A stretch of 64,000 bases of DNA from Dyella jiangningensis (GTDB taxonomy: Bacteria > Pseudomonadota > Gammaproteobacteria > Xanthomonadales > Rhodanobacteraceae), in the NCBI RefSeq assembly GCF_003264855.1, contig NZ_NFZS01000001.1, forward strand, positions 310,001-374,000, written 5' to 3'. A program made the translations under genes and the position numbers. Below the pieces are notes generated by a model. That model was not told the DNA's origin and did no database searches. It worked only from the letters and a program-made list of their open reading frames with translations. Of this stretch, positions 23,699 through 31,432 are shown piece after piece (position 1 is the first letter of the stretch; the number at the start of each line of letters is the position of its first letter).

Positions 23699-24565
23699 AT
23701 GAAACGCGTACTGACGTTGTTTCTCTCGCTTTCGGTCTTGCTGCTGGCGGCCTGCTCCAAGGTGCCGGCGGGCAATGTCGGCGTGAAGTTCCAGATGTAC
23801 GGCGACGACAAGGGTTCGCTGCAGGAGCTTCCGCCAGGGCGTTACTGGGTGGGCTGGGGTTACGAGATGTATACCTTCCCCACCTTCACCCAGACCTACA
23901 CGTTCACGCGCTCTGCCGCCGAAGGTCGCCCGGTGGACGAATCCATCAGCTTCCAGACGTCGCAGGGCCTCACCGTGAATGCGGACGTGGGCATCACCTA
24001 TCACATCGATCCGAGCAGGGTGACGCTGATCTTCCAGAAGTACCGCAAGGGCATCGACGAGATCACCGACGTGTACCTGCGCAACATGGTGCGCGACGCC
24101 CTGGTGAAGGAGGCGGCAAGCCTGGACATCGAATCGGTGTACGGCAAGGGCAAGGCCAACCTCATCGAAGCCGTGCAGCGCGACGTGCGCGAGGAAGTCG
24201 GCTCGGTAGGCATCGTGGTGGAGAAGATCTACTGGATCGGCGAGCTGCGCCTGCCCGAGAACGTGGTGCAGTCGATCAACGCGAAGATCCAGGCCACGCA
24301 GATGGCGGAGCAACGCCAGAACGAAGTGGCACAGGCCCAGGCCGAGGCGCAGAAGGTGGAGGCCGAGGCGCAAGGCCAGGCGCAGGCACGCATCACCATC
24401 GCGGCGGCCGAGGCGAAGGCCATTGCGTTGAAGGGCGAGGCGCTGCGCCAGAACCCCAACGTGGTGCAGATGTCGGCCATCGAGAAATGGGATGGGCGCC
24501 TGCCTACCTACAGCGGCGGCGCGTTGCCCTTCCTCCACATCAACGCACCCGATAGCAGCAAGTGA
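23699..24565 (+). CDS. SPFH/Band 7 (prohibitin-like) lipoprotein
   Basis: 288 residues. The signal peptide has a lipobox LLLAACS (Cys19). The SPFH domain covers about 25-200 (GNVGVKFQMYGDDKG, then TSQGLTVNADVGITYHIDPSR, then DVYLRNMVRDALVKEA). A C-terminal Ala/Gln/Glu coiled coil (QNEVAQAQAEAQKVEAEAQGQAQA) drives oligomerisation, as in prohibitins and stomatins. Most bacterial SPFH proteins use an N-terminal helix; a lipid anchor is less common. It is paired with a 65-aa membrane protein rather than the NfeD partner typical of flotillin operons. Confidence 0.87.
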   Translation: MKRVLTLFLSLSVLLLAACSKVPAGNVGVKFQMYGDDKGSLQELPPGRYWVGWGYEMYTFPTFTQTYTFTRSAAEGRPVDESISFQTSQGLTVNADVGITYHIDPSRVTLIFQKYRKGIDEITDVYLRNMVRDALVKEAASLDIESVYGKGKANLIEAVQRDVREEVGSVGIVVEKIYWIGELRLPENVVQSINAKIQATQMAEQRQNEVAQAQAEAQKVEAEAQGQAQARITIAAAEAKAIALKGEALRQNPNVVQMSAIEKWDGRLPTYSGGALPFLHINAPDSSK

Positions 24566-24571
24566 GCAGCT

Positions 24572-24597
24572 GCCGGCCATGCTCCGGCGTGGCCGGC
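24572..24597 (+). terminator. Hairpin downstream of the SPFH gene
   Basis: GCCGGCCA (24572-24579) pairs with TGGCCGGC (24590-24597), with a 10-nt loop, a few bases after the stop codon. There is no real T tract, so it is a weak or Rho-assisted terminator. Confidence 0.5.
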
Positions 24598-24644
24598 ATG
24601 CTTTGCGGTTTAGTGTCGCTTTGCGTCAAAAACGCCCCTCGTCA

Positions 24645-24658
24645 TTGATCGACATCAA
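24645..24658 (+). promoter_or_regulatory. FNR/Anr/Dnr box upstream of haemerythrin 1
   Basis: TTGAT-CGAC-ATCAA is an exact match to the FNR-family consensus TTGAT-N4-ATCAA. It ends 59 nt before ATG 24718, which suits a class II activator site centred near -41.5 with transcription starting near 24693. It implies induction at low oxygen (FNR/Anr) or by NO (Dnr). Confidence 0.82.
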
Positions 24659-24717
24659 GTCCGGTGCAGGAAAAAACACGGCCAATAGCCGGACTACTGC
24701 GCAAGGGAGGGTGCGAT

Positions 24718-25188
24718 ATGCCCCGCATGATCTGGCAAGACGATCTCAACACCGGCATCAAGGTCATCGACAACCAGCACCGGCGCATCGTGGAGATGAT
24801 CAACCATCTCCACGATGCCATGGAGCACCGCGATCGCCGGGACATCAGCGACATCCTCGACGAGTTGGTGGACTACACGCTATCCCACTTCACCTTCGAA
24901 GAGTCGTTGATGGAGGACGCCGGCTACGAATTCACCCGTGCGCACAAGCGCGTGCACGAAGTGTTCGTCAAGCGCGTGTCGGAGTACCGGCTGCGCTTCC
25001 GCGCCGGTGAAGACATTGGCAACGAGCTGCTGCACACGCTGTCGCACTGGTTGTTCAACCATATCCGCAACGACGACAAGGCCATCGTCGATTCGGTGCG
25101 GCGCCACCTGCACGCCGTCGGCACGGAAGAGCAGGGTACCGGCTGGCTGGCTCGTTCGCTGCGCCGGTTCTTCGGTGCCGCCCATTGA
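24718..25188 (+). CDS. Bacteriohaemerythrin 1
   Basis: 156 residues; AAGGGAGG precedes ATG 24718. The diiron ligands of the four-helix bundle are all visible: His21 (DNQHRR), HFTFE (HxxxE), AHKRVH (HxxxH) and HIRND (HxxxxD). It binds O2 reversibly and probably NO at a non-haem diiron site in the cytoplasm. A C-terminal tail, [15 protein letters not shown], beyond the usual domain is shared with its neighbour and could be an amphipathic membrane-contact helix. It is controlled by an exact FNR-type box. A paralogue follows 128 nt downstream. Confidence 0.94.
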   Translation: MPRMIWQDDLNTGIKVIDNQHRRIVEMINHLHDAMEHRDRRDISDILDELVDYTLSHFTFEESLMEDAGYEFTRAHKRVHEVFVKRVSEYRLRFRAGEDIGNELLHTLSHWLFNHIRNDDKAIVDSVRRHLHAVGTEEQGTGWLARSLRRFFGAAH

Positions 25189-25243
25189 TCGCGCCGCGAC
25201 GGACAGGCTCCTGCCGAGGCTTGGCGACGCAGGCACGCTTTGA

Positions 25244-25257
25244 CTGACACACATCAA
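25244..25257 (+). promoter_or_regulatory. Degenerate FNR-type box upstream of haemerythrin 2
   Basis: CTGAC-ACAC-ATCAA keeps the ATCAA half-site and 3 of 5 bases of the other half. It ends exactly 59 nt before ATG 25317, the same distance as the perfect box in front of haemerythrin 1. Confidence 0.5.
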
Positions 25258-25316
25258 AGCGATCCACGAAACTATCGGCAACCTCTGTAAGCCAAAGGGA
25301 AACAGGGGGTAGGGGA

Positions 25317-25787
25317 ATGACGAAGATCGAATGGCAGGACGACCTCGACACCGGCATCGAGGTCATCGACAACCAGCACCGGCGCATGGTCGCGATGGCC
25401 AACGCGGTATGCGAGGCGCAGAGGACCGGCGACCAGGCGACGATCGCCGAGGTGCTAGAGGAGCTGCTGGACTACACGCTGTCGCACTTCACCTTCGAGG
25501 AAGCGCTGATGGAGGACGCCGGCTACGCGTTCGTCGATGCGCACAAACGCGTGCACCAAGTGTACGCCGACCGCATCGAGGCCTACCGTGGTCGCTTCCG
25601 TGCCGGCGAGGATATTGCGGAGGAACTGCGCATGATGCTGATCGGCTGGCTCTTCCAGCATATCCGCAACGACGACTGGGCCTACGTGGATTCGGTAAAA
25701 CGCAACATCCTCAAGCTCACCGGCGACACCGCCGAGGGCGGCTGGCTTCCCACGATGCTGCGCCGCTTCTTCGCCGGCAAGGGCTAG
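25317..25787 (+). CDS. Bacteriohaemerythrin 2 (tandem paralogue)
   Basis: 156 residues, the same length as the preceding gene and strongly similar along its whole length (shared [43 protein letters not shown]). All iron ligands are kept (H, HxxxE, HxxxH, HxxxxD), as is the C-terminal LRRFF tail. The pair arose by tandem duplication that included the upstream regulatory region. The central loop differs (EAQRTGDQATIAEV), so the two may have different affinities or partners. O2/NO binding or iron-centre supply are the usual proposals for the family. Confidence 0.94.
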   Translation: MTKIEWQDDLDTGIEVIDNQHRRMVAMANAVCEAQRTGDQATIAEVLEELLDYTLSHFTFEEALMEDAGYAFVDAHKRVHQVYADRIEAYRGRFRAGEDIAEELRMMLIGWLFQHIRNDDWAYVDSVKRNILKLTGDTAEGGWLPTMLRRFFAGKG

Positions 25788-25828
25788 GGGCGTGCGCCGC
25801 GTGCCGATGGCATCGCGGCGCACGGGGG

Positions 25829-26833
25829 TCAGAACGCCATGTCGAACGCGACTTCGCCCTGCACGCCGACCTGGTAGGCCGACACGCGACGCTCGAAGAA
25901 GTTGGTCACTTCCTGCACGTCCTGCAGGTCCATGAAGTCGAACGGGTTCTTCGCGCCGTACTTCTTGGGCAGGTCGAGCTGGGCCAGGCGCTGGTCGGCG
26001 CAGTATTCCAGGTACTGGCGCATGTCCTTCACCGACAGGCCGGCCACGCCGCCAGAGAGCACGTCCTCGGCGAACTGCGTTTCGCAGGCGATGGCGTCTT
26101 CCAGCATCTCTTCGATCTGCACGCGCATGGCATCATCGAACAGGTCGGGCTCTTCCGCACGCACGGTGCGCACCACGTCGAAGGCGAACGCCATGTGGCA
26201 GCTCTCGTCGCGGAACACCCAGTTGGTCCCTGAGGCCAGGCCGTGCAGCAGGCCGCGCGAACGCAGGAAGTACACGTAGGCGAACGCGGCGAAGAAAAAC
26301 AGGCCTTCGATGCAGGCGGCGAAGCAGATCAGGTTGAGCAGGAACTGGCGGCGGTGTTCGCGCGTTTCCAGCTTCTTCAGTTCCTGCAGCGAGTCGATCC
26401 ACTTGAAGCAGAACTCGCCCTTCTGGCGGATGGAGGGAATGTTCTCGATCGCCGAAAACGCCTTGTTGCGCTCGGTCGGATCGGGAATATAGGTGTCCAG
26501 CAAGGTGAGGTAGAACTGCACGTGCAGCGCTTCTTCGTACAGCTGGCGCGAAAGATACATGCGCGCCTCGGGCGCATTGATGTGCTGGTACAGGTTGAGC
26601 ACCAGGTTGTTCGCCACGATGGTGTCGCCGGTGGCAAAGAACGCGACCAGGCGATGGATCAGGTGACGATCGGCTTCGCTCATCTTCGAGCGCAGGTCGG
26701 TGACGTCCAGCGAGAAGTCCACCTCGTCCACCGTCCAGGTGTTCTTGATGGCGTTGCGGTACATCTCGTAGAACTCGGGGTAGCGCATGGGGCGCAGCGT
26801 GAGTTCGAAACCGGGATCGAGGATGTGGGACAT
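25829..26833 (-). CDS. nrdB: Ribonucleotide reductase class Ia, beta subunit
   Basis: 334 residues; AAGGA precedes ATG 26833. It forms the diferric-tyrosyl radical used by NrdA. Ligands and radical residue can be read: Asp in FATGDTIVANN, E-xx-H-xxx-Y in EEALHVQFYLTL (Glu, His and the radical Tyr), then a later Glu/His set in FAACIEGLFFF and RDESCHMAF. It is the third gene of nrdA-(75-aa gene)-nrdB and is thus under the riboswitch upstream of nrdA. It converges with the haemerythrin gene. Confidence 0.95.
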   Translation of the reverse strand: MSHILDPGFELTLRPMRYPEFYEMYRNAIKNTWTVDEVDFSLDVTDLRSKMSEADRHLIHRLVAFFATGDTIVANNLVLNLYQHINAPEARMYLSRQLYEEALHVQFYLTLLDTYIPDPTERNKAFSAIENIPSIRQKGEFCFKWIDSLQELKKLETREHRRQFLLNLICFAACIEGLFFFAAFAYVYFLRSRGLLHGLASGTNWVFRDESCHMAFAFDVVRTVRAEEPDLFDDAMRVQIEEMLEDAIACETQFAEDVLSGGVAGLSVKDMRQYLEYCADQRLAQLDLPKKYGAKNPFDFMDLQDVQEVTNFFERRVSAYQVGVQGEVAFDMAF

Positions 26834-26862
26834 GAGGAATTCCTTGAAGGCGCCAGCGACGC

Positions 26863-27090
26863 TCAATCGAGCTTGCGCGCGTAGCGGTCGCGCACGAAGC
26901 GACTGATATAGGTGGAAAGACCAAGACCAGCGGCAGCGAGTTGTTGCATGTTGCGCACGTGCATGCGCCCGGTCTTGGCGTCGGTGTATTCGTAAGTGCC
27001 ATCGTTCACGAAGCGCACCCGGATGAAGCCGTCGCCAGCTTCGTAGCTGGCGACGCCGGATTTCCCGCTGCGGTTGCGGTAGCGCTTCAT
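26863..27090 (-). CDS. KTSC-like small protein between nrdA and nrdB
   Basis: 75 residues. SGVASYEAGDGFIRVRFVNDGTYEYTD followed by a helical part ending LSTYISRFVRDRYARKLD resembles the KTSC domain (a short beta-meander with Y-x-Y and a Tyr/Phe/Arg-rich C-terminal helix), which is otherwise known mainly as an appendix of lysyl-tRNA synthetase-like or nucleic-acid proteins. The assignment is tentative. Only 10 nt separate it from the nrdA stop and 29 nt from the nrdB start, so it is made from the same mRNA. It is absent from the classical nrdAB operon. A role with the reductase is inference. Confidence 0.72.
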   Translation of the reverse strand: MKRYRNRSGKSGVASYEAGDGFIRVRFVNDGTYEYTDAKTGRMHVRNMQQLAAAGLGLSTYISRFVRDRYARKLD

Positions 27091-27100
27091 GGCACGACGA

Positions 27101-29590
27101 TTACTGGCAGGCCTCGCAGTATTCCGGATTCTCCAGCGAACAGAACACCGCGGCGGTGGCCTGTTCCTGGTCGGCGGCCGGTACCGGTTTCGCGGTCGGA
27201 GCAGCGGACACCGTGGTCTTGGCGATCCTGGTGGCCGGGCGAGAACGCAGGTAATACGTGGTCTTGATGCCGGATTTCCACGCGTACATGTACATCGAGC
27301 TCAGCTGGCCGATGTTCGGATTTTCCATGAACAGGTTCAGCGACTGGCTCTGGTCGATGTACGCACCGCGTGCGGCGCCGAGATCGATCAAGGCCTTCTG
27401 CGGCAGTTCCCACACGGTGCGATAGATGCTGCGCAGGCGCTCCGGAATCGCCGTGATGCCCTGGATCGAACCTTCCGCCAGCTTGATCGCGTCGCGGATC
27501 TCCGCCGTCCACAGACCCAGCGTCTTCAGCTCCTCCACCAGGTAGCGGTTGACCACCAGGAAGTCGCCTGACAGCGTTTCGCGCTTGAACAGGTTGCTCA
27601 CCTGCGGTTCGATGCACTCGTAGCAGCCGGCGATCGAGGCGATGGTCGCGGTCGGCGCAATGGCGATCAGCAGCGAGTTGCGCAGGCCCTTGGCCTTGAT
27701 CGATTCGCGCAGCGCGTCCCAGCGGGCCGGGTCGTTCGGCTTGGCGTTCGGCCAGTAGTCGAACTGCAGCTCGCCGTTGGCGGCGCGGCTTTCGGCAAAG
27801 CCCGGGTGCGGGCCGTGTTCCATCGCCAGTTCGTTCGACTGCGACAGCGCGTTGAAGTAGATCTCCTCGGCGATGCGCGTCGACAGCGCCAGCGCTTCGG
27901 CCGAATCGAACGGCAGGCGCAGCTTGAAGAACACGTCCTGCAGGCCCATCACGCCCAGGCCCACCGGACGCCACTTGTGGTTGGCGACCTTCGCGGTGTC
28001 GATCGGATAGAAGTTGAGATCGATCACGCGATCGAGCTGGCGAACGGCGGTACGCACCGTGGCGGCGAGCTTGTCGAAATCGAAGCGGCCGTCCACCACG
28101 TGGCGCGACAGGTTCACCGAGCCCAGGTTGCACACCGCCGTTTCCTGGGCGTTGGTGACTTCCAGGATCTCGGTGCACAGGTTCGACAGATGGATGACGT
28201 TTTCCGCCTTCGCGGTCTGGTTGCTGGTGGCGTTGCTGCGATCCTTGAAGGTCATCCAGCCGTTGCCGGTCTGCGCCAGCGTGCGCAGCATGCGCGCATA
28301 CAGCTCGCGCGCCTTCACCTTCTTCACCGCAAGACCGGCAGCTTCCGCGTCGCGATACGCCTTGTCGAACGTCTCGCCCCAGCTGTCCACGAAGTGCGGC
28401 ACCACCTTGGGATCGAACAGCGACCACTCGCCGTCCGTTTCCACGCGGCGCATGAATTCGTCGGGAATCCAGTTGGCGAGGTTGAGGTTGTGCGTGCGAC
28501 GTGCGTCGTCACCGGTGTTGTCGCGCAGCTCAAGGAATTCCTCGATGTCGCCGTGCCACGGCTCCAGGTATACGCAGGCCGCGCCCTTGCGCTTGCCGCC
28601 CTGGTTCACGGCGGCGACCGAGGCGTCCAGCGTCTTCAGCCACGGCACCAGGCCGTTGGAGTGGCCGTTGGTGCCCTTGATCAGCGAACCGCGCGAACGC
28701 ACGCGCGAATAGGCCAGGCCGATGCCGCCGGCGAACTTGCTGAGCTTGGCGACGTCGCCGTACTTTTCGTAGATCGATTCCAGCGAATCGGCCGGCGAGT
28801 CGAGCAGGAAGCACGAGCTCAACTGCTCGTGCGCGGTGCCCGAATTGAACAGCGTCGGCGAGCTGGCGATGTATTCCAGCGAGGACAGCAGGCGATACAG
28901 CTCCAGCGTCTCGCCGATCTCGTTGCCGCCCAGCGCGCAGGCGATGCGCATGAAGAAGTGCTGCGGCGTCTCGATCACCAAGCGCCGCTGCGGATGGCGC
29001 AGCAGGTAGCGGTCGTACACCGTGCGCAGGCCGAAGTATTCGAAGCGGCGCGTGGCCAGCGGATCGATCGCGTCGTTGAGCTTGCGCGCGTTGGCCGAGA
29101 CGAAATCGCGCAGGCGGTCGTTGACGATGCCCAGTTCCGCGCCGCGCGCGATCGACTGCGAGAAGCTCTGGATCTCCTGGCCGCTCACTTCCTTGTCGAT
29201 GTATGCGCCCAGCAGGCGCGCGGCGAGCTGGCCGTATTCGGGTTCTTCCGCGGTGAGCGCGGCGGCGGTGCGGATGGACAGCTCGTCCAGTTCCTGCGTG
29301 GTGGCGCCGTCGTACAGGCCGCCGATGGTCTTGAGCGCCACGCGCAGCGGATCGACCGCATGCAGGCCTTCGCTGCTGCGGGTCACGGCGCGGACGATCT
29401 TGTTCACGTCCACCGTTTCCTGGCGGCCGTTGCGCTTGGTCACGCGCATCTGGCCCGGGTTGTGCGGTGGGGTCAGCGCGAACGGGGTATCCGTGCGCGG
29501 TGCCTCGGCCACGACGCTGTCAGTGGGGAAAGCGGGGGCGTCGGCGCGCTCGTCTTCACGTTCGCGGCCGGTGGTATCGATAGGTTGCAT
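27101..29590 (-). CDS. nrdA: Ribonucleotide reductase class Ia, alpha subunit
   Basis: 829 residues. Order of parts: a Pro-rich, poorly conserved N-terminus (1-45); an ATP-cone (about 48-140, MRVTKRNGRQETVDVNKIVRAV) for dATP feedback; and the catalytic barrel with SSCFLLDS (redox Cys), NLCTEI (radical Cys between Asn and Glu) and CNLGSVNL (partner Cys). YYLRSRP near the C-terminus contains the radical-transfer tyrosine pair. A Thr/Ala/Pro linker leads to the C-terminal CEAC shuttle pair. It reduces ribonucleoside diphosphates to deoxy forms. Expression is governed by the cobalamin riboswitch in its 5' leader. Confidence 0.96.
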   Translation of the reverse strand: MQPIDTTGREREDERADAPAFPTDSVVAEAPRTDTPFALTPPHNPGQMRVTKRNGRQETVDVNKIVRAVTRSSEGLHAVDPLRVALKTIGGLYDGATTQELDELSIRTAAALTAEEPEYGQLAARLLGAYIDKEVSGQEIQSFSQSIARGAELGIVNDRLRDFVSANARKLNDAIDPLATRRFEYFGLRTVYDRYLLRHPQRRLVIETPQHFFMRIACALGGNEIGETLELYRLLSSLEYIASSPTLFNSGTAHEQLSSCFLLDSPADSLESIYEKYGDVAKLSKFAGGIGLAYSRVRSRGSLIKGTNGHSNGLVPWLKTLDASVAAVNQGGKRKGAACVYLEPWHGDIEEFLELRDNTGDDARRTHNLNLANWIPDEFMRRVETDGEWSLFDPKVVPHFVDSWGETFDKAYRDAEAAGLAVKKVKARELYARMLRTLAQTGNGWMTFKDRSNATSNQTAKAENVIHLSNLCTEILEVTNAQETAVCNLGSVNLSRHVVDGRFDFDKLAATVRTAVRQLDRVIDLNFYPIDTAKVANHKWRPVGLGVMGLQDVFFKLRLPFDSAEALALSTRIAEEIYFNALSQSNELAMEHGPHPGFAESRAANGELQFDYWPNAKPNDPARWDALRESIKAKGLRNSLLIAIAPTATIASIAGCYECIEPQVSNLFKRETLSGDFLVVNRYLVEELKTLGLWTAEIRDAIKLAEGSIQGITAIPERLRSIYRTVWELPQKALIDLGAARGAYIDQSQSLNLFMENPNIGQLSSMYMYAWKSGIKTTYYLRSRPATRIAKTTVSAAPTAKPVPAADQEQATAAVFCSLENPEYCEACQ

Positions 29591-29760
29591 GGCGACTTCG
29601 CTCCAAGCTTGGTCAATCAACCGCCTGCTCCCGCGCGCAGGGCTGAAAGGAAAGGAGCAGTGGAACTTCACGGACGGCCGAGCGGCAGGGCAGCGCCCCG
29701 CGCATCGACGCGCTTCCCCGCGGAAGCCGCCACTACTCACCGTGGTGCATTGGCCACGGC

Positions 29761-29923
29761 TGTCGGCAGGTCTTCGGACTCACGGACGAGGGTCTTGCGA
29801 CCCGGCCTACTCGCTCCCGCTTCCCAGCCGCTGAGGGCCAGTGCGTTGTTGGCTTTCGTTTCCGTTTACCGCTGCGGGGCAGTCCCGGATTTCCACCGGA
29901 TTCCCTATTAAGCCAGTCCGACA
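29761..29923 (-). promoter_or_regulatory. Class I cobalamin (B12) riboswitch controlling nrdA
   Basis: On the minus strand the leader contains the highly conserved core AATCCGGGACTGCCCCGCA (preceded by GGGAATCCGGTGG and followed by GCGGTAA). Further on comes a full B12 box, AGTCCGAAGACCTGCC. The element is closed by a P1 helix: TGTCGG at its 5' end (29918-29923) pairs with CCGACA at its 3' end (29761-29766). It lies 171 nt before the nrdA start. Downstream sequence forms a GC-rich hairpin (GCTTCC-GCGG-GGAAGC), but there is no U-tract, so control may be at translation or through Rho. Confidence 0.96.
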
Positions 29924-29953
29924 TCAAGTCTGAGAGTGGCACCGACGGGGCAC

Positions 29954-29982
29954 AACATATCGGGCCGACAGGGGCGGGTCAA
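29954..29982 (-). promoter_or_regulatory. Sigma-70 promoter of nrdA
   Basis: TTGACC (-35, 29977-29982), 17-bp spacer, TATGTT (-10, 29954-29959) on the minus strand. Transcription would start near 29947, about 25 nt ahead of the riboswitch P1 helix. Confidence 0.8.
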
Positions 29983-29992
29983 CCCAATAACT

Positions 29993-30012
29993 TGTGGATG
30001 GGGCGTGGATAA
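29993..30012. promoter_or_regulatory. Two DnaA-box-like sites upstream of the nrdA promoter
   Basis: TGTGGATGG (29993-30001; 7 of 9 to TGTGGATAA) and CGTGGATAA (30004-30012; 8 of 9) are direct neighbours in the same orientation, 11 bp apart, just upstream of the -35 element. DnaA is a known regulator of nrdAB in E. coli. Confidence 0.45.
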
Positions 30013-30184
30013 CTGGAAAAAGACGAGGCGGCCGCGCGGCTTATCGCACGCAAGGAATGTTGGGCAGGCGCTGCGCGGAACGGATGGGCCCGATGGCCCG
30101 GCGGTCATGCCCGGGGGCGGCGTTGCGGCAGGTTTCGCCGCCGGGCAAGCTGCCTGCTCGTCTTGCGGGGGAAGGGATGGGTCG

Positions 30185-31429
30185 ATGGGGCATCCGCTGT
30201 TGCTCGTCCAATTGCTGGTGATCATCGTGGCTTCGCGGTTGATGGCCTGGCTGCTGCGCTGGCTGGGCCAACCGGCCGTCGTGGGAGAGATGCTGGCGGG
30301 GCTGGCGCTGGGTCCACTGTTGTTCGGGGCGCTGGCGCCGTCGTGGCAGGCGAGCCTGTTTCCTGCTGATAGCCTCGTCGCCCTGCAGAGCCTGAGCACG
30401 CTGGGCCTGGTGTTGTTCATGACGGTCATCGGCGCCGAGCTGCGCGTGCCGACGGGCAGCCGCCTGCTGCGGCCGGCGATGTGGATCGGCGGACTGGCCT
30501 TCGTGCTGCCGGCCTTGCTCGCCCTCGGGGTTTCACCCTGGCTGTTCCGCGGCTACGCACCTGCCGGCATGGCGTACGGGCCGTTTGCGATGTTCATCGC
30601 CACGGCGTGTGCGATCACGGCGCTGCCGGTGATGGCGCGCATCGTGAAGCAGCGTGGACTCTCCGACAGTCTTCCCGGCCGCCTGGGCATTGCCGCTGCC
30701 GCCGTGGTCGACGTGCTGGCCTGGGTGGCGCTGGCCCTGGTGGTGGCGTTGATCAGCGCGCACGGTGACTGGCTGCCGTTCTGGCGGACCGTCGGCGGGC
30801 TGGTGCTGCTGCTGGGCGCGGCCTGGTTGGTGTTGCGCCCGTCATGCGCGTGGCTGCTCGCGCGGCATGCGCCCGACGGTCATGCGAATGGCGTGGTGCT
30901 CGCGTTCCTGCCGGCCGGCGCGATCGGTTGCGCGGCGATCACCGAATGGCTGGGCCTGCATGCCGTGTTCGGCGCATTCCTGTTCGGCTTGTGCCTGCCA
31001 CGCGACGACCGGCTGTTGCAGGGCCTGATCGAACGCGTGGAGCACGTCACCCTCGCGACGCTGGTGCCGGTGTTCTTCGTACTCGCGGGGCTGAGCACCA
31101 CCGCGCAGCTGTTGAACGCGGATGCCGGCCTCGCGCTGGCACTCGTGCTCGCCGTGTCGATCCTCGGCAAGCTCATCGGCGGTACGGCCGGTGCGCGCAT
31201 CTCAGGTCAAGGCTGGCGCGACAGCCTCGCGATCGGCTCGCTGATGAACGCGCGCGGCATGATGGAACTCATCGTCATCAAGGTCGGCCTCGACGCCGGC
31301 GTGATCACGCCGGCGATGTTCACCATCCTGCTGGTGATGGCGATCGTCACTACGATGATGACGACGCCGATGGTGGTGGGCTTGCTTGGTCGCGAGCGCA
31401 TCTCCGATGCACTCACGGACCATCGGTGA
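30185..31429 (+). CDS. CPA2-type cation/proton antiporter
   Basis: 414 residues with about 12 membrane helices and no C-terminal Rck domain, hence shorter than KefB/KefC. The family signature is present: GEMLAGLALGPLLFG, LSTLGLVLFMTVIGAELR, then FIATACAITALPVMARI and AAAVVDVLAWVALA (the region with the ion-binding Asp), and LHAVFGAFLFGLCLP. It exchanges Na+ or K+ for H+ across the inner membrane. ATG 30185 gives the natural N-terminus; upstream in-frame sequence is non-coding in character. It converges with the next gene with only 3 nt between stops. Confidence 0.9.
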   Translation: MGHPLLLVQLLVIIVASRLMAWLLRWLGQPAVVGEMLAGLALGPLLFGALAPSWQASLFPADSLVALQSLSTLGLVLFMTVIGAELRVPTGSRLLRPAMWIGGLAFVLPALLALGVSPWLFRGYAPAGMAYGPFAMFIATACAITALPVMARIVKQRGLSDSLPGRLGIAAAAVVDVLAWVALALVVALISAHGDWLPFWRTVGGLVLLLGAAWLVLRPSCAWLLARHAPDGHANGVVLAFLPAGAIGCAAITEWLGLHAVFGAFLFGLCLPRDDRLLQGLIERVEHVTLATLVPVFFVLAGLSTTAQLLNADAGLALALVLAVSILGKLIGGTAGARISGQGWRDSLAIGSLMNARGMMELIVIKVGLDAGVITPAMFTILLVMAIVTTMMTTPMVVGLLGRERISDALTDHR

Positions 31430-31432
31430 TCT

